This document shows, one piece after another, positions 12,501 to 24,249 of a stretch of DNA of 64,000 nucleotides. Position numbers and translations under genes: made by a program. Numbering within the stretch: position 1 is the stretch's first letter; each line of letters begins with the position of its first letter. Below the pieces are notes generated by a model. The model searched no databases, was not told where the DNA came from, and was given only the letters and a program-made list of their open reading frames with translations. Source of the DNA: Opisthocomus hoazin (Eukaryota; Chordata; Aves; Opisthocomiformes; Opisthocomidae); assembly GCF_030867145.1 (NCBI RefSeq), contig NC_134436.1, forward strand, positions 3,162,001 to 3,226,000, read 5' to 3'.

Positions 12501-15500
12501 CACGGTGTGCAACACTGTATTAGGATCACACTAGGAAGATACTGTGGTTTTGTCTGATAAACCTAACCTCTGACAGTTCATGTTGTCATGTCCTTTATTA
12601 CACTGAATGCCAATACCTGATTACTACTTGTAATTCTGCTCTAGAAGTTTCATGGAATACTGATACAACATGAGATAACAACGCCAAGTTAAGACTGAAA
12701 ATTAGTTTGTATTTCAAATTTGACATCAAACTCCTTTAAATACCACATATAAAAGATGCCAGCTTCAAAACTATTAAAACTCATTATTCCAAGAAGAAAG
12801 TAAAGTGAAGGACTTTGCCATTGACATGGTACTCTCAGGAGCTTCCTCTGACAAATGTACCACTACACCCCTGGTGTAAACTCTTCACACCGTCAAAAGG
12901 CCTAGCTTGGGTTTACCTTAAGATGTACTTTTCAACACTGCCGCCCCCCCCACCCCACCCAGTCATGCCACTCAAACATTTTTGCACCAACTTAAGGTAT
13001 CTTCCTGGCATTAGTATTTCAGTTTCAAGAGACAGTATAAAGGAAGAGGCAAACCCACACACAGATGCAGACACTTTAACAAAACCTTTCAGTGGGACCT
13101 CAGTACACTGCCCTTTCTTGGCACTTCAAAGCTAGAGAAAGAAAAGAAACATTTCAGGGAAGTATTTCCGAGTCAGTACATAGGAGCTACATATAATCAA
13201 TGTAAACAACAATTCAGACATAAATAATGACACAGGACCACAGCCACTCTGTTAGGCTTGAACTATAATTCCTGAAGACAGTTTCTTCAATTAAAAAAAA
13301 AGTTTCAGCCCAAGAAGACAGAAGCCACTAGGATCTGTGAATTGCCAAGAGATCATCTTCTAGTGCCTTCCCCATGGATCCTGCAACTTTTATGGGTTGA
13401 TTCAATACATCAAAAAGAGAGAAAAATCAGAGAGGGAGCAAATAATTTTCTACCACTTTACTGAATTTCATGGATGTACAAAGGGATGTGATAAACTGGA
13501 ACATCACTTCTCTGGGAAGAGCAAGTCATTGTATCAACTCAGCTCCCCAAGAGGTTACAAACCCGACTGCCCTCCACATTTAAGCAGAGCTATTAGTACC
13601 TGCACACCACCTTAGCTTAGCAGTCTACAACAACAGTTTTTGCAGGCAGTAAAATAGATTGTAGGGGTGGGAGGGAGGAGGGGTGCTAATTGGTTTAGCT
13701 CCAATTACAATAGGAAGTTGACTAACTTGAGACAGGATTATCTAAAGGACAGCCTTTATTCCAATAGATATTAAGCAATTATCAGATAATGAAACAAGCA
13801 GCTATAGGATCTGGGCTGTGATAAGTCCGTTTCAACACACAGGTTCATTTTGCAAACTCTGCTCTAGATACAAAGTAAATAAAGACGGACACAACTTTAT
13901 GTTTTGTCACTGGAGACAAGGGAAGTGCCCCTCAGCACCCAGTGTGGCCCAGAAGTGACATTCATATCAAAAACAGTGCTGTATGTTCCTGATGTGTTAG
14001 CACACACTCAGACTGATCTCACCATTAACTTCAGCTGACAAACGACAGGTGAGCCAGCCAGCACTGAGAGAGGCCTGCCATTTGTATGGCAGCTCCTCTC
14101 TGCTCAGTCCCATCCCATCAAAGGATCTCAAGCCTGGCACCCCAAGTCACTAGTCAATTCCCAAAATTATGGATAGTATTTGAAACATGCAGATAAAATA
14201 ATACATCAGAATTAATGTTTTATGGGACTACTCTTCCATGCCAGAGATTTCTGATCCTACGTTTTCAATTGTCTTGTGCTAATACTAAACACATAAGCAG
14301 GCATTCACGAGCGATTGTCAAATGGTTCACATGAGTTTAACCACTTACCTACTTTCTCTCTTAAGCAAGTAACACTAGATACCCTCATGACAATTTAAGT
14401 AGTTTTGAATACTACAAACTACACCTTTTCACATGCCTCTGGACAGAGCTGTCTGATGTATGGTTCTTCCACAAACAAATCTTCAACTCCTTTTTATTAA
14501 AACACTGTTCCACAACAATAAGCCCAAGACATAACTGCACCTCCAGTTAACCCTCATAAAAACTAAGCCACAGAACACACAGGTTGAGTTCTCTAGGTAC
14601 AAGAGGATGGCAACATTAAAAAGTTTCTCCGTATAGCAGAAAAGAAAGCATTACTCATTTCAATCACTACTAAAAAAACCCCACACTTACAAACCAGCCT
14701 GCAGACACCACATATTCAATGTCTGGTAAACAAATACAATTCTGACTAAGTTTTCCTGATGTACAAGGGAATCTTTAGCAGGAAGCCGCTGCCATTTACG
14801 GAACTGGAACCCATAACTGAAGTATATTCAAAATTCACATGAATCCCAGTAAATCAAGTGCCTGTTCTTGGCACGCACAGTCTTCATATTGCAGAAAACC
14901 ATTGAATGGAGACCAACAAACCTTACTAAAATAACCATCGCTTACACCAAGCACTCCTTACTTTCATGCATTCTTAGTCCACTCTAAATCATGTTTTCAG
15001 TGCTCTATCTTCTCCACATGCTTTAAGATTCTCTCCTGCCCCCTGTTTTTCCTATCTAATTATCCTGCAGAAATAGCCCCTCTTCTTTCCTCACCTCAAA
15101 CAAAGAAACAGCAGGTGTAACTGAATATTCTGATTTATTAGAATATAAATCAGGATTGTTGCATCAATTTAGCCAGGGCTTTCAGTGTGGGATCCTTGCT
15201 CATGTATTAAATTCCAGGCATTAAAACAAAGTGAAGGAAACTTCAGAACAGCAGATGAACAAATGCATTTGTTTGCTGATGTAAAAGCTCACACTCATCC
15301 AAGATGACAAGTATTCTAAGCCACCTTCTTGGGAATGACCTTTTAAAATCTCTTGTCAATCCAAAGGGACAATGCTTAAAAAAAAAAAAAAAAAATCATA
15401 CAAGTAGATCCAATGAACATAGCCCAGTCTAGTAATTCAATAATCTGTTCCCAGGCCAACCCATACGTTTCAGACAGAGAGGAGTCTCAATATTTAAAGG

Positions 15501-18500
15501 GATTGATTAACTTTAAGTTATCTAGAGGCTTATACCAAACTGAAAATCACACTGGGCTTTCTGCTCAGGGCTGAGGCTACTGGTAGCTATTTTTTCAAGG
15601 CCTGTATAAACAGGTTTGTGTATGCTCTACTACTGCAAAACCAGCAGAAAACATAATGTAACTACTGATCCATTAGCCATTTAAAATAAACTATGATAAC
15701 ACCACAGCAGAGATCCCTATCTAAAATGTGATCCACTGAAACCTCTATTTTAGAAAAACAATGAAAATACGTACATTTACATAAAGTACTGAGTTTACCC
15801 TAACAAATCCTAAGTGCTCAGCATCCACTTCATAGACTCCCTTTTACTCTGGCTACCATCTCACACTGTGGATAAGCACATGCTCCGAACAGGCAGTGCT
15901 CTGAGGCCACCATGATCAAGGAACATGGCTCAGAATTAGACCATTCAGCCCTGAAAGCTCTTATCCCTTGGTCTGAAATACAACTGATTTACTACCTAGT
16001 CACCACATGACACCATAGTTTTATTCATTATTCTGCAAAGGGAAGAGTTTAACAGGGTTAGGGTTTTTCCTAGATGAAAAATCTTCATTAATTAATAAAC
16101 TATACACTTTACTGAACACAAACGAGAATAACTGAGGGACCTAGCTGAAATTAACACCCATGAAACATTAGAACATCCAGAGAGGTGCTTTTCAGTAGGT
16201 CCACTGTTCATCGTCCAGTAAAACATTTTCTTTCTTGACAAATAAGGAATAATTTTTCCTGCAGGACAAGTATACGGTTAGGTAACTTTTAAAACCTCCC
16301 CCGGTCAGAAGAGCCAGCCACACATGTTCCTTCTCACTTACCATCAGCATTCTAACAAACAGAACACAGTAACTCAAACATGAGTAACCCCTCTCAGCCT
16401 AGGACACTTTTCCTTCACATTCTGGGATGCTTTGGAGGAGCTAAACATGAAAAGAAATTTGAAAAAAATCTGTACAACTCCCTCTTAAAAGCAAAAGGCA
16501 TACACGAGTAAGTGGTCTCATCCCACGAAAAGCAATTAAGAATTAACACCATCCAGCACAGGACCAATTATTTTACTTCTTTATTTTTACTTATTTTCTA
16601 TACGCATTTGAACAGATGATGAACAATACTGCAAAAACTGAGAATATTGTATAGTATTTTATAAAACTTTCAAATAATCAATGTTACCCAAGAAAATACT
16701 CTTAAGTAATGAGTTGCAAGAGTAAAAGGAAGACATTATGCTCTCATAGGATGCATTTCCATAAATTTCACCTGCCCAGCATTCCTCTAAAAATATCCAG
16801 AATGAAACCTCTGCACCTTCACAACAAAAAGGGAGAGCTAGTTGTCAGGGGGAAAAAAAAAAAAAGAAACTATCTATTAATGAGGTATACCAAATGGTTA
16901 GAGCTCTGACAAGCACATCATCCTAACTAAATAAACCTTTAAATCCAAGTATTAATTCACCTTTACCCATTTTTCCCCTCTTATTCAGAGGCAGCATGGT
17001 TTTACAACACAGACTGAAGTAACAAGGTTGCTACCAAAAACAGTATTTGTATCATTTGAAAGTTCAACTAATCTTCAGTTTATCATAGAAGACCAAGGTC
17101 ACATTAGGTATCAGTGAGAAAGTTTCTATTTAAGATAACCCCTGAGGCCAGGCGCTTTCCAAAAACTTCCTAAATTGACAGAAGTACTTGAACAAATCAC
17201 TGATCTCTGAACTTTTGCTTACAGTATCCCATTCCTCACATGGACATTCCCATTAAGGAGATAAGCTTTACACAACGACTTTAGATGGTATTTGCATGGT
17301 ACATGGGCTGCTATTAGGAAATAAAGTATCCACAGAAGGAAAATGAAAGCACTCTACAGAAGACTGAGGCTTCACAGCTTAACTTAAACATCAAGTTCTG
17401 CAAATAGTCCTCAAATAAGATGCAGAAGTTATTTTTCTTGCTTCATGAAGTTTTAAGTGGGAAACATCTAAGAAAGGTTCCTTTTTCCATACAAGTCAGA
17501 CTCGCCTCTGTTTTAAATCCAAGAGTCACATTTATCCTCCAACAATGGCTTAATAATTCTAAGGAATCTTCACATATATTACAAGAACTCCAGCCTCCTC
17601 ACCTGCAGGGTCTAAACCTCAGTTTTGAGCTCCTTCAACAAGCATGCCAATTCAGTAATGTCGCTGCTCCCAGTTTTAAAGGCAGGCCACATGTGTGCAC
17701 AGGGAAAGGAGTTCTTTTATATTCCCCTTCCCTCCATACATACTCTTGCTGTAAGTGAATGTCACAGGGACGGTTTGAGCTCTAAGCACAGGACAATGCT
17801 GCAACAGCATCATCCAGCTGTCCTTACAGCTGTATTTCTGGATCCTCTGAGACGAGGAAAGGAGAGGGGAGAGCATCCCATTTTCAGTCCCATGGGGGAG
17901 CAGATGAGTAGTCCCAATGTAAATCAGAACACACGAACTTGCGATTCACCAGCTGTAGTCTTGCCTTGCATTAATGCTCAAATGAATCCTTCCTCCTCAC
18001 CTCCTGACCAACTAGTTGACTGGTGAATCCTATGTGCAAATTTATAACTAAATATAGATGTTATGCTAAATTTGGTAAAGCTCTCCTTACCATGGCGTTA
18101 CACCACATATTAATAACACTATACAGTAGTATTTCACATCTTTACTTTCTATACCTATCATTAGAAAATGGTTGCTGACATTTATTTTAGGTCATGCACT
18201 CAACTGGGTCAAGCTGCACTGAAGGGAAACTAGCATTCTGCAAGAAACTTTGGAAATCAGTTCATTTTAAAGTGTTACTGAATACTAAGTATTAACCTTA
18301 ACTAGACAGATTGCTTCTGGCTACCACAGGCCAGACTTTCAAAGTTACTGAGATAACTACCAATATTTTTCCAAGAATTAGATGCCCAGTCAGGCTGGGA
18401 ATAAATGAACACCCTACTAACCAGCTCTCTGCTTCCTTAAGCATCATCTCAATACTTTTGGAAATCTGAACGTATTATCCCATGATGTTTTCTAATCAGT

Positions 18501-21500
18501 GAATAATTCTTGATGAAAATTTTCCACTTTGCTCTACCTCTTACTTCCTCAACTTTGAAAGAGCTAATCAAAATAAGGAAAACATCAACTGCTAAACTGA
18601 AACTTCAGCTTTTCAGAGAAAAGGCTTTTCTGCCTAATATTATCTACCTAAATTTGCATCAACTTCTTGAATTTCTACTCCCTATAGTCAAGAAAATGCT
18701 GCTATTTACATTATTTCAAATACAATACAAAAAAAAAAATGTATAAGCATTAAATAAACCTCAGAAGTCAAAGATACATTGTGTATACTATTTAAGAAAC
18801 AGTGCCACGTTAAGAAGGTTCACTAACATAGCAACAACTGTAATAGACTACATTGCCAATTTAAAACAAACTACCTAAGTATTTACTCCAAATTCAAAAC
18901 CCAGTTTAAAAATTAAGAGACCTCAGATAGCTGGGGGGGGGGGGGGGGTGGCAGGGAGGTGAGGGAAGATTAAAAGCCCCAGACAAAATCTCCAAGTACT
19001 GAACTAATCTAGAGTGCATGCCATTCGACTATTAATTCTACTCATTGTAGGAGGTAGGTTATGTCTGATTTTTAATTATGCTTTATGTAAATATCCCCAG
19101 AGCCTTATGCAATAGGTACAGGCTTAAGTAAGGCAAGCTGGTAGAGGCAGGCAGCCTGCTCTGGAGAAGGAAGCTGAGAGCCAAGTTGACTCCGTAGCCA
19201 AGGGGTGGGTGAGCTCCAGTTGCCATTGAAGGCCTTCAAACCCATGAAATACAGAACACAAGCAACTTGCTACATTTATATGCTCACCGCCAAAAGCCAC
19301 CTACTGAACTGAGCTCCAAGATCCTCTGGTACTTTTGTCAGCACAGCTGGCTTCTCCTACTTGATTTATAACAGATCAGCAAATCACACAATCCCGTCAG
19401 CACCAACACTGCCATATTTATCACTTGCTTCAATTCTCTATTTGTACAGCCCAGTTTTCTGCCATGACAGTTTTTGATATGAACCTGCATGCTCTGTGGC
19501 CAGAAGCCCTCAACCACCAAGGACCCTATGGACTTCACACACATGCACTATTAATCACCGCGCTGCCAGCATGTCTTCACCTTGACCTACAGGCTTCACA
19601 ACTAGTACAGAGGATGCCGTTTAATACTCATGCCTTTGACACCACTTGAAGTGCCAGCAAAATTCGCAAGGAGTAGTAGTAACATACTTTAAATCACACA
19701 AAAAAATCTCACTCTAAACAAGTTGCAGGCCCTGTCCAAACCCTGATCAAGCTTAAAGGGCAATCAAGCAACGATTTACACCAAGGTCAAAACCACCTCA
19801 TCTCAGACTGCAACCAGTAGCTAAAGTTTCTCCAAATGCCCAGGAGAACCATGGCTTCCCCCTCTGTTTAACACAGAAATAGCACAAACCCTCCTGGCCT
19901 CGTCCTTCCATGCCCAAAGACAAGCTTCAGCTTGCAACTGCTTCTATCTGCATGTGATAATTTTAACTGGTAATTCTAGAAAATATTCTATACAGCTGTG
20001 TTTAAATTTCATCTTGCAGACCTGATACAATTCATTTATATGGGATCCACTTCAGTCCCTGGTTTCCCAGCCAGCAGCCTGGTTAAGTGGGCACTGAGCT
20101 AGGAAACCAGAAAGCTTTCATTTTTCTCCCGGTTCTGCAAGGCAGAATAAATGCAGCACACTGTCTTCACCTGTAAAATGGGGACAGCACTCCCACTGTA
20201 AAGTACCTGAAGATCCAATGAAAGAAATGCAATATATTTTCAAAACAGTTAAGCTAAATACATTTTCAAAAAAGTTATGCTAAAATATATTGCTTTTTTC
20301 ATTCTCTAGATAAATACTTCACTCTTCGTCCTGTGCTTCCCTGATGATTTTCTTTTCTACCTAACTTCCTATTTTGACTAATCCAATTATTTTAGCATAT
20401 TAAACTCAGACTAATACAAGGGTACAAGACCTAAATAACACTGCAGACCCACACAGCAGAGCCTACAGAATATTGTATCATCATTCTTATGACTTCAAAA
20501 GTAGAGAAAAAAGTACAGATAAGAAAAGAGTAGAAAAAGGCAGCACAGCAAACGCTCACTTTATTTATTTTAATTCCCCCTTCTAGTTCTCACTGATTCC
20601 ACTCACTGGTAATAGCTGAAGGCACACACCCAAATCAGTGACTCATGGCACAAGACCACAGTCCAAAGAGTCGCTGGGTTTTCAAAGCAGTGCTGTTCAA
20701 GAATTGCAATGTTCCATCCCAGGAGTTTAACTGCCTTTTCTTCGTCCAATAAGAAAAAAAACAAACAAACAACAAAAAATAACACTGACAACAGGTGCTT
20801 CTTCAGTTCTCATAGGTACAGAAATCAAAAACAGGAAGAAAAAAATTCACTCTTGGACCTCGCAGCCATACCCTGTAGTCTAGAAAAGTGGCACAGATGT
20901 AAGGCACGTCCTTCCCACCCATGCTTCTCCAGGTTGCTCTCCACAACCAGTAACACAAGACAGAAGAACTCCCCAGGCAATTTCAGCTTCAAGATCAGCC
21001 CAACTCTTCCACACATGCGTTCTGGAAGCCTCCAAGTGTTTTAATTACAACTTTTTTTTTTAATTATATGTTTTAAATAATAAAGCTTTTCCTAGGTTTT
21101 CCAAAAGAGTAATTTTACTTTAAAAGCTCTTTGGGAACCTTTATTTTTTTGACCTCAATGCCAAACTCCCAGACACACTATAATAGGCTGTCTTTCTTAA
21201 TACTTGCTATTAGTCAAAAGACCAATAGCATGCTTAGTAAACACATTTAGCTGTTCAATCTTTACATCCTTTAAATAATGGGGCGGGTTCAAAAGGGATA
21301 AGCTTTCAAAGCAGAACTCTGCTCATCTTGTAAAGAGCCACAAACACTGATACAGCCCACTTCCCATCATTTTCCAGGTTCTGGAAACTACTGCTTTGTA
21401 TCTTCAAAGATACATTAAAATCTGACATAAAAGACATCCTAGAGAGCGGAAACTCCTAAGTTACTTGCATCCTAGTCTATCTACAGTAGGCCTTCCAGCT

Positions 21501-23249
21501 CCTCAGAACAGGTATGTACTTGAACACATAATTCCATATCATCATATGTTCAGGATACCAATCACACAAGGAACGTTGACACGCAAGCGCTCATCTGCCT
21601 GATTGTTAGATTTTTAGTTTGGTTAAGTGTCCTGCTGTTAACACAATTTTTAACTTAGGTTAGGTGGTCACGAGTAAAGTCTAAGTGTGTGTCTGCATCA
21701 GTTTAATCATTTTTATTTGGTTAAGACCTATCAGTTCAGGTTTCAGGAGGGCTGGACGAAAGAGGATCATCAATGGAAAGCAAAAAATTCAGACACAGGA
21801 GGATGAACACAGGCTCCCCTCCTTCCATTTCTTCAGAAGAAATGTGGACATATACCAAAGTACCCGCTCCCAGTCCGCAAAGAAAAAATGGTATGTATTG
21901 CCATCCTCTTCCTCCTGCAGAAGTACACAGAAGTCCAAGACATTGGAACACAAGAAGCCTACAAGTGCTAGCCACTTTGCCTGCTTTCCACTATGACTAC
22001 ATAAGGGCTACAATGATGGCTGTGGTCTCAAATCTTCTTTCGAACAGAAGCAACTAAGGAAATAAGATTTACCCTTTGGTGTAGGATGAGTGGGCAGCAG
22101 CGACAGATAAAAGCCTTCATTTACCTTCCCTTCCTAGGCTACATAACACTGTATTAGATGCAAGTTTACAGGCCCAACAATGCTCCATTTGGGTTGGGAT
22201 AAGGCTCCACTCCCTCCCCCACACCCTTCCCTTAAAATTCTCTGTAGGTTTGGAAGATCAAAGGATGACACCTCCATTACCCTCTCCCATTTTGCTGGGT
22301 GATAAATATTTCTACTGTGTAAAAATGTCTATGTATATATACACCTTTATATCAGAAATTTAGCAGAGTCTGGGAATCCCATATTCTTCCCTCTGAGCCC
22401 AGGGCAGCAGCACCGGGGGCCAGAAGTTTACTTTGTTCTCCGCTGGGTGGAGGATCTCACCTCCCCCTCCAAACCTGATTCAAACCGCTCCTCGAGGTCA
22501 GCAGGCAGCAGCAGCAGGAGAGACATCTTTCCCCCACCCTCCGCACGCAGAGAGGCAGTGCCGAGCAGAGGGCCCGGCCGCCCCGGCAGGCTGCGGGCGG
22601 AGCGCCCAGCCCGCTCTCCCCAGGGCCCGCCGGGAGGCGCGGCGCCGCCGAGACCCCGCCGCCTCCCTCCTCCCCGGCCTCGGCAGAAGGCCCCGGGCCG
22701 CCCTACCCGTGCGGGGCCGCCGGGACCCCGCCCCGCGGCCCCGGTACGGAGGCTCACGCCCATGGCGGCGAGGAGGCCCGGGCCGGCGCTGGGGCGAGGG
22801 GGGTGTGGTGCGGACCGCGACCCCCGCACCAGGTGGGGGCGGCGCCGAGCACCCGGCTGGCGGCGGCAGGCCGGGCGCGGCGAGCGGGAGGGCGGGCGCC
22901 AGCCCCGGGCACCAGCCGGGCCTGTCAGGAAGCGGCGGAGGGAAGGGCCGGGCCCGCCGGCGGGATCGCTCACCTCGGACACCTCGTCCTCATCGCTGCC
23001 GGAGCCGCCGCCGCCCCCGCTCCGCAGCACGGCGGCCGCCAGCTTGAAGTCGAGGGCGGCCTCGCCGGCCGCGGGCGCGCCGGGGCCTCCCGGCCCGCCG
23101 GGCCCGGCCTCCCCGAAGAGGCGCACGGCCCGCAAACCCAGCGGGGAGGGCCCGGCCGCAGCGGGCGGCTCGGCGGCGGGCGGCGCGCGGGGAGCGACCG
23201 AGTCGATCTCCTCGTCGCCGACGGGGGCGGCGGTGCCGTCTGTGAGCAT
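6446..23249 (-). CDS. ANKHD1: ANKHD1, 5' part of gene (coding exons 1-2; remainder off the left edge)
   Basis: Ankyrin repeat and KH domain-containing protein 1, a very large cytoplasmic/nuclear scaffold (vertebrate orthologue of Drosophila Mask). The coding part here is join(22974-23249, 6446-6599) on the minus strand: 92 codons plus 51 codons and one base. The peptide is the acidic, Gly/Ala/Pro-rich N-terminus that precedes the ankyrin repeats; no ankyrin or KH domain is inside the window. Both splice junctions are GT-AG, and the exon 1/2 junction (phase 0) rebuilds [18 protein letters not shown], the junction known in mammals. The paralogue ANKRD17 is less likely: it has a long poly-acidic stretch before [10 protein letters not shown] and a different start, whereas this one begins MLTD and contains RLFGEAGP. 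The next expected motif (beginning GIGKLSTADGK) was sought in 1-6440 and not found, so exon 3 is probably outside. Confidence 0.95.
8490..8606 (+). mobile_element. CR1 LINE 3'-end fragment, plus orientation
   Basis: A short CR1 tail. It contains the characteristic 3'-UTR text: a CCCTGCCCATGGCAGAGGGG block, then GATGATCTTC and CCCTTCCAACCCAAACCATTC, ending in ATTCTACAATTCTATT. It lies tail-to-tail with the larger CR1 at 8938-10215, about 330 bp away. Confidence 0.85.
8938..10215 (-). mobile_element. CR1 LINE, 5'-truncated, with disrupted reverse-transcriptase ORF
   Basis: About 1.28 kb of the 3' half of a CR1 non-LTR retrotransposon, read on the minus strand. The part from about 9960 down to 9480 encodes the reverse-transcriptase core with [20 protein letters not shown] and the catalytic-loop variant FADDTKLG. 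From 9457 down to 9014 a second frame encodes the C-terminal part with [24 protein letters not shown] and [17 protein letters not shown]. The two segments are in different frames and separated by a stop/frameshift, and the 5' region is missing, so the copy is dead. The 3' tail lies near 8938. It is inside ANKHD1 intron 1 in the sense orientation. Confidence 0.95.
18933..18948 (+). repeat. G16 homopolymer run
   Basis: Sixteen consecutive G bases inside ANKHD1 intron 1, followed by a G-rich segment. It reads as C16 in the ANKHD1 transcript. Confidence 0.9.
22974..23249 (-). CDS. ANKHD1: ANKHD1 coding exon 1
   Basis: The ATG is at 23249-23247 on the minus strand and the donor GTGAGC begins at 22973, giving exactly 92 codons and a phase-0 junction. 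The translation starts [20 protein letters not shown], includes [12 protein letters not shown] and [17 protein letters not shown], and ends [10 protein letters not shown]. These blocks match the mammalian ANKHD1 N-terminus; the Pro/Gly/Ala linkers between them differ. The frame is open well upstream of the ATG, but only the part from MLTD resembles the family. The start has G at -3 but C at +4, a moderate Kozak context. The exon is very GC-rich and lies in a CpG island. Confidence 0.95.
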
Positions 23250-24198
23250 CGCGCTGATCCGGGGCCGCCGCCGCTCGCACAGCCCAGCCGTCTCCGTCCC
23301 CTCACGGCACCGCAGCAGCGCCACTAACTTCTCACACCCTACCCGGCCGCGGGCGCCGCGCCGCCCACCCGCCGCTCCACCCGCGCCCATTGGGCTCCCT
23401 CGGCCGATGGCGGCTTGCTATTGGATGCGGCGCCCGCCACTCCGGGTCGCGTCACGCGCTCCCAGCATGCTGCCCTGAGAGCGCACTCCGAGGCAGTTAG
23501 AGCCCGCCGCCCCGCCCCGTTCCTCCGGCCTCGCTTCCTGAACTTTCCGGGAGCTGATTGGTCGTCTGGATCATCAGTCATGTGCGTTGCCAGAAATGCG
23601 GGAGTCGATGGGGGGAGCGGGCTGTCGCTCAAAGCGAATCCGGGAGTCGCGGATTGCGATTGGTCGGAAGGCACATCGCTCACAACGCGCGGCGCCTGGC
23701 GCCGCCCGATTGGCTACTGCGGTGACCTGGGTCCCCCTCCCCTTCGAACACTTCTGAAGGTCTCGGTCAGCGCGAGAGATCGTCACACGCCCGCATGTCC
23801 CGAGCGGCGATTGGAGCCGGACGCCGCCTGTCGAGGTGAGCGGCCCGCCCCCTGCCTTCCCTCCCTCCCGTCCCGAGCGCCGGCCGCCATAGGCTGAGCG
23901 CGCCGTCACTCTGCTTCCCTTGTCGCTCCGCCCGCGGTGACGCCCCTGGCGCGGCCACGTGGCCTCTGTCAGCGCCGTCGGCCGGGCTCGGGGAAGGCGG
24001 CGCCGTTTGTTGCCTCGGGTGGCGCCGGGGCGGGGGCGGCGGCCTGGCGCTGCCGGGGGGCGGGCCGGGGCGGGGGGACGCGGGAAGGAGCGCTGTGGGG
24101 CGAGGGTGGGGCGGCCGCGACAGGCCGCAGCGGGGGGCCGGGTCCACCACCTTCTCGGGAGCGATCGAGGCCGCGGTGGACGGGGCCCTGCGGCGGTC
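23250..24198. other. SLC4A9-ANKHD1 interval (SLC4A9 3' UTR and ANKHD1 5' UTR/promoter)
   Basis: About 950 bp separates the SLC4A9 stop from the ANKHD1 start codon, both genes reading leftward. On the minus strand it contains no AATAAA or ATTAAA, so the SLC4A9 polyadenylation site is not evident. Long open frames on both strands here follow from the GC content and have no recognisable product. Confidence 0.75.
23389..23814 (-). promoter_or_regulatory. ANKHD1: Cluster of six CCAAT boxes upstream of ANKHD1
   Basis: ATTGG occurs at 23389-23393, 23420-23424, 23557-23561, 23659-23663, 23709-23713 and 23810-23814. All six read CCAAT in the direction of ANKHD1 transcription. They begin 140 bp upstream of the start codon. 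CCAAT is the NF-Y core; binding itself is inferred. Confidence 0.7.
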
Positions 24199-24249
24199 CT
24201 AGTTGACGGAGATGTTGATCTCTGGTCCTTGGCGATGCATTAGCTCAGA
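24199..24249 (-). CDS. SLC4A9: SLC4A9 last coding exon with stop codon
   Basis: 51 nt: [16 protein letters not shown] then TAG (24201-24199). It is identified by the C-terminus SELM-x-PEINISVN, which I recall as the end of mammalian AE4. The acceptor is CCCTCCAG. The exon lies within the ANKHD1 CpG island. Confidence 0.93.
   Translation of the reverse strand, partial: SELMHRQGPEINISVN

Larger units (their letters stand above)
6600..22973 (-). other. ANKHD1: ANKHD1 intron 1 (16.4 kb)
   Basis: AT-rich intronic DNA between coding exons 1 and 2. It contains two CR1 fragments (8490-8606 plus, 8938-10215 minus), a 16-base G run near 18933 and A runs (for example 15377-15393). Short open frames occur on both strands, but none shows a recognisable domain or splice-framed family match. 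No tRNA-like or snoRNA-like element was recognised by eye. Confidence 0.85.

Noticed and set aside
22428-23478. Open frames of 320 codons (minus) and 343 codons (plus) over the ANKHD1 CpG island
   Set aside because: Only 22974-23249 of the minus frame resembles a protein (ANKHD1 N-terminus) and it is ended by a good donor. The plus frame is Arg/Pro/Ala-rich with no motif, as expected when stop codons are rare in CpG-rich DNA.
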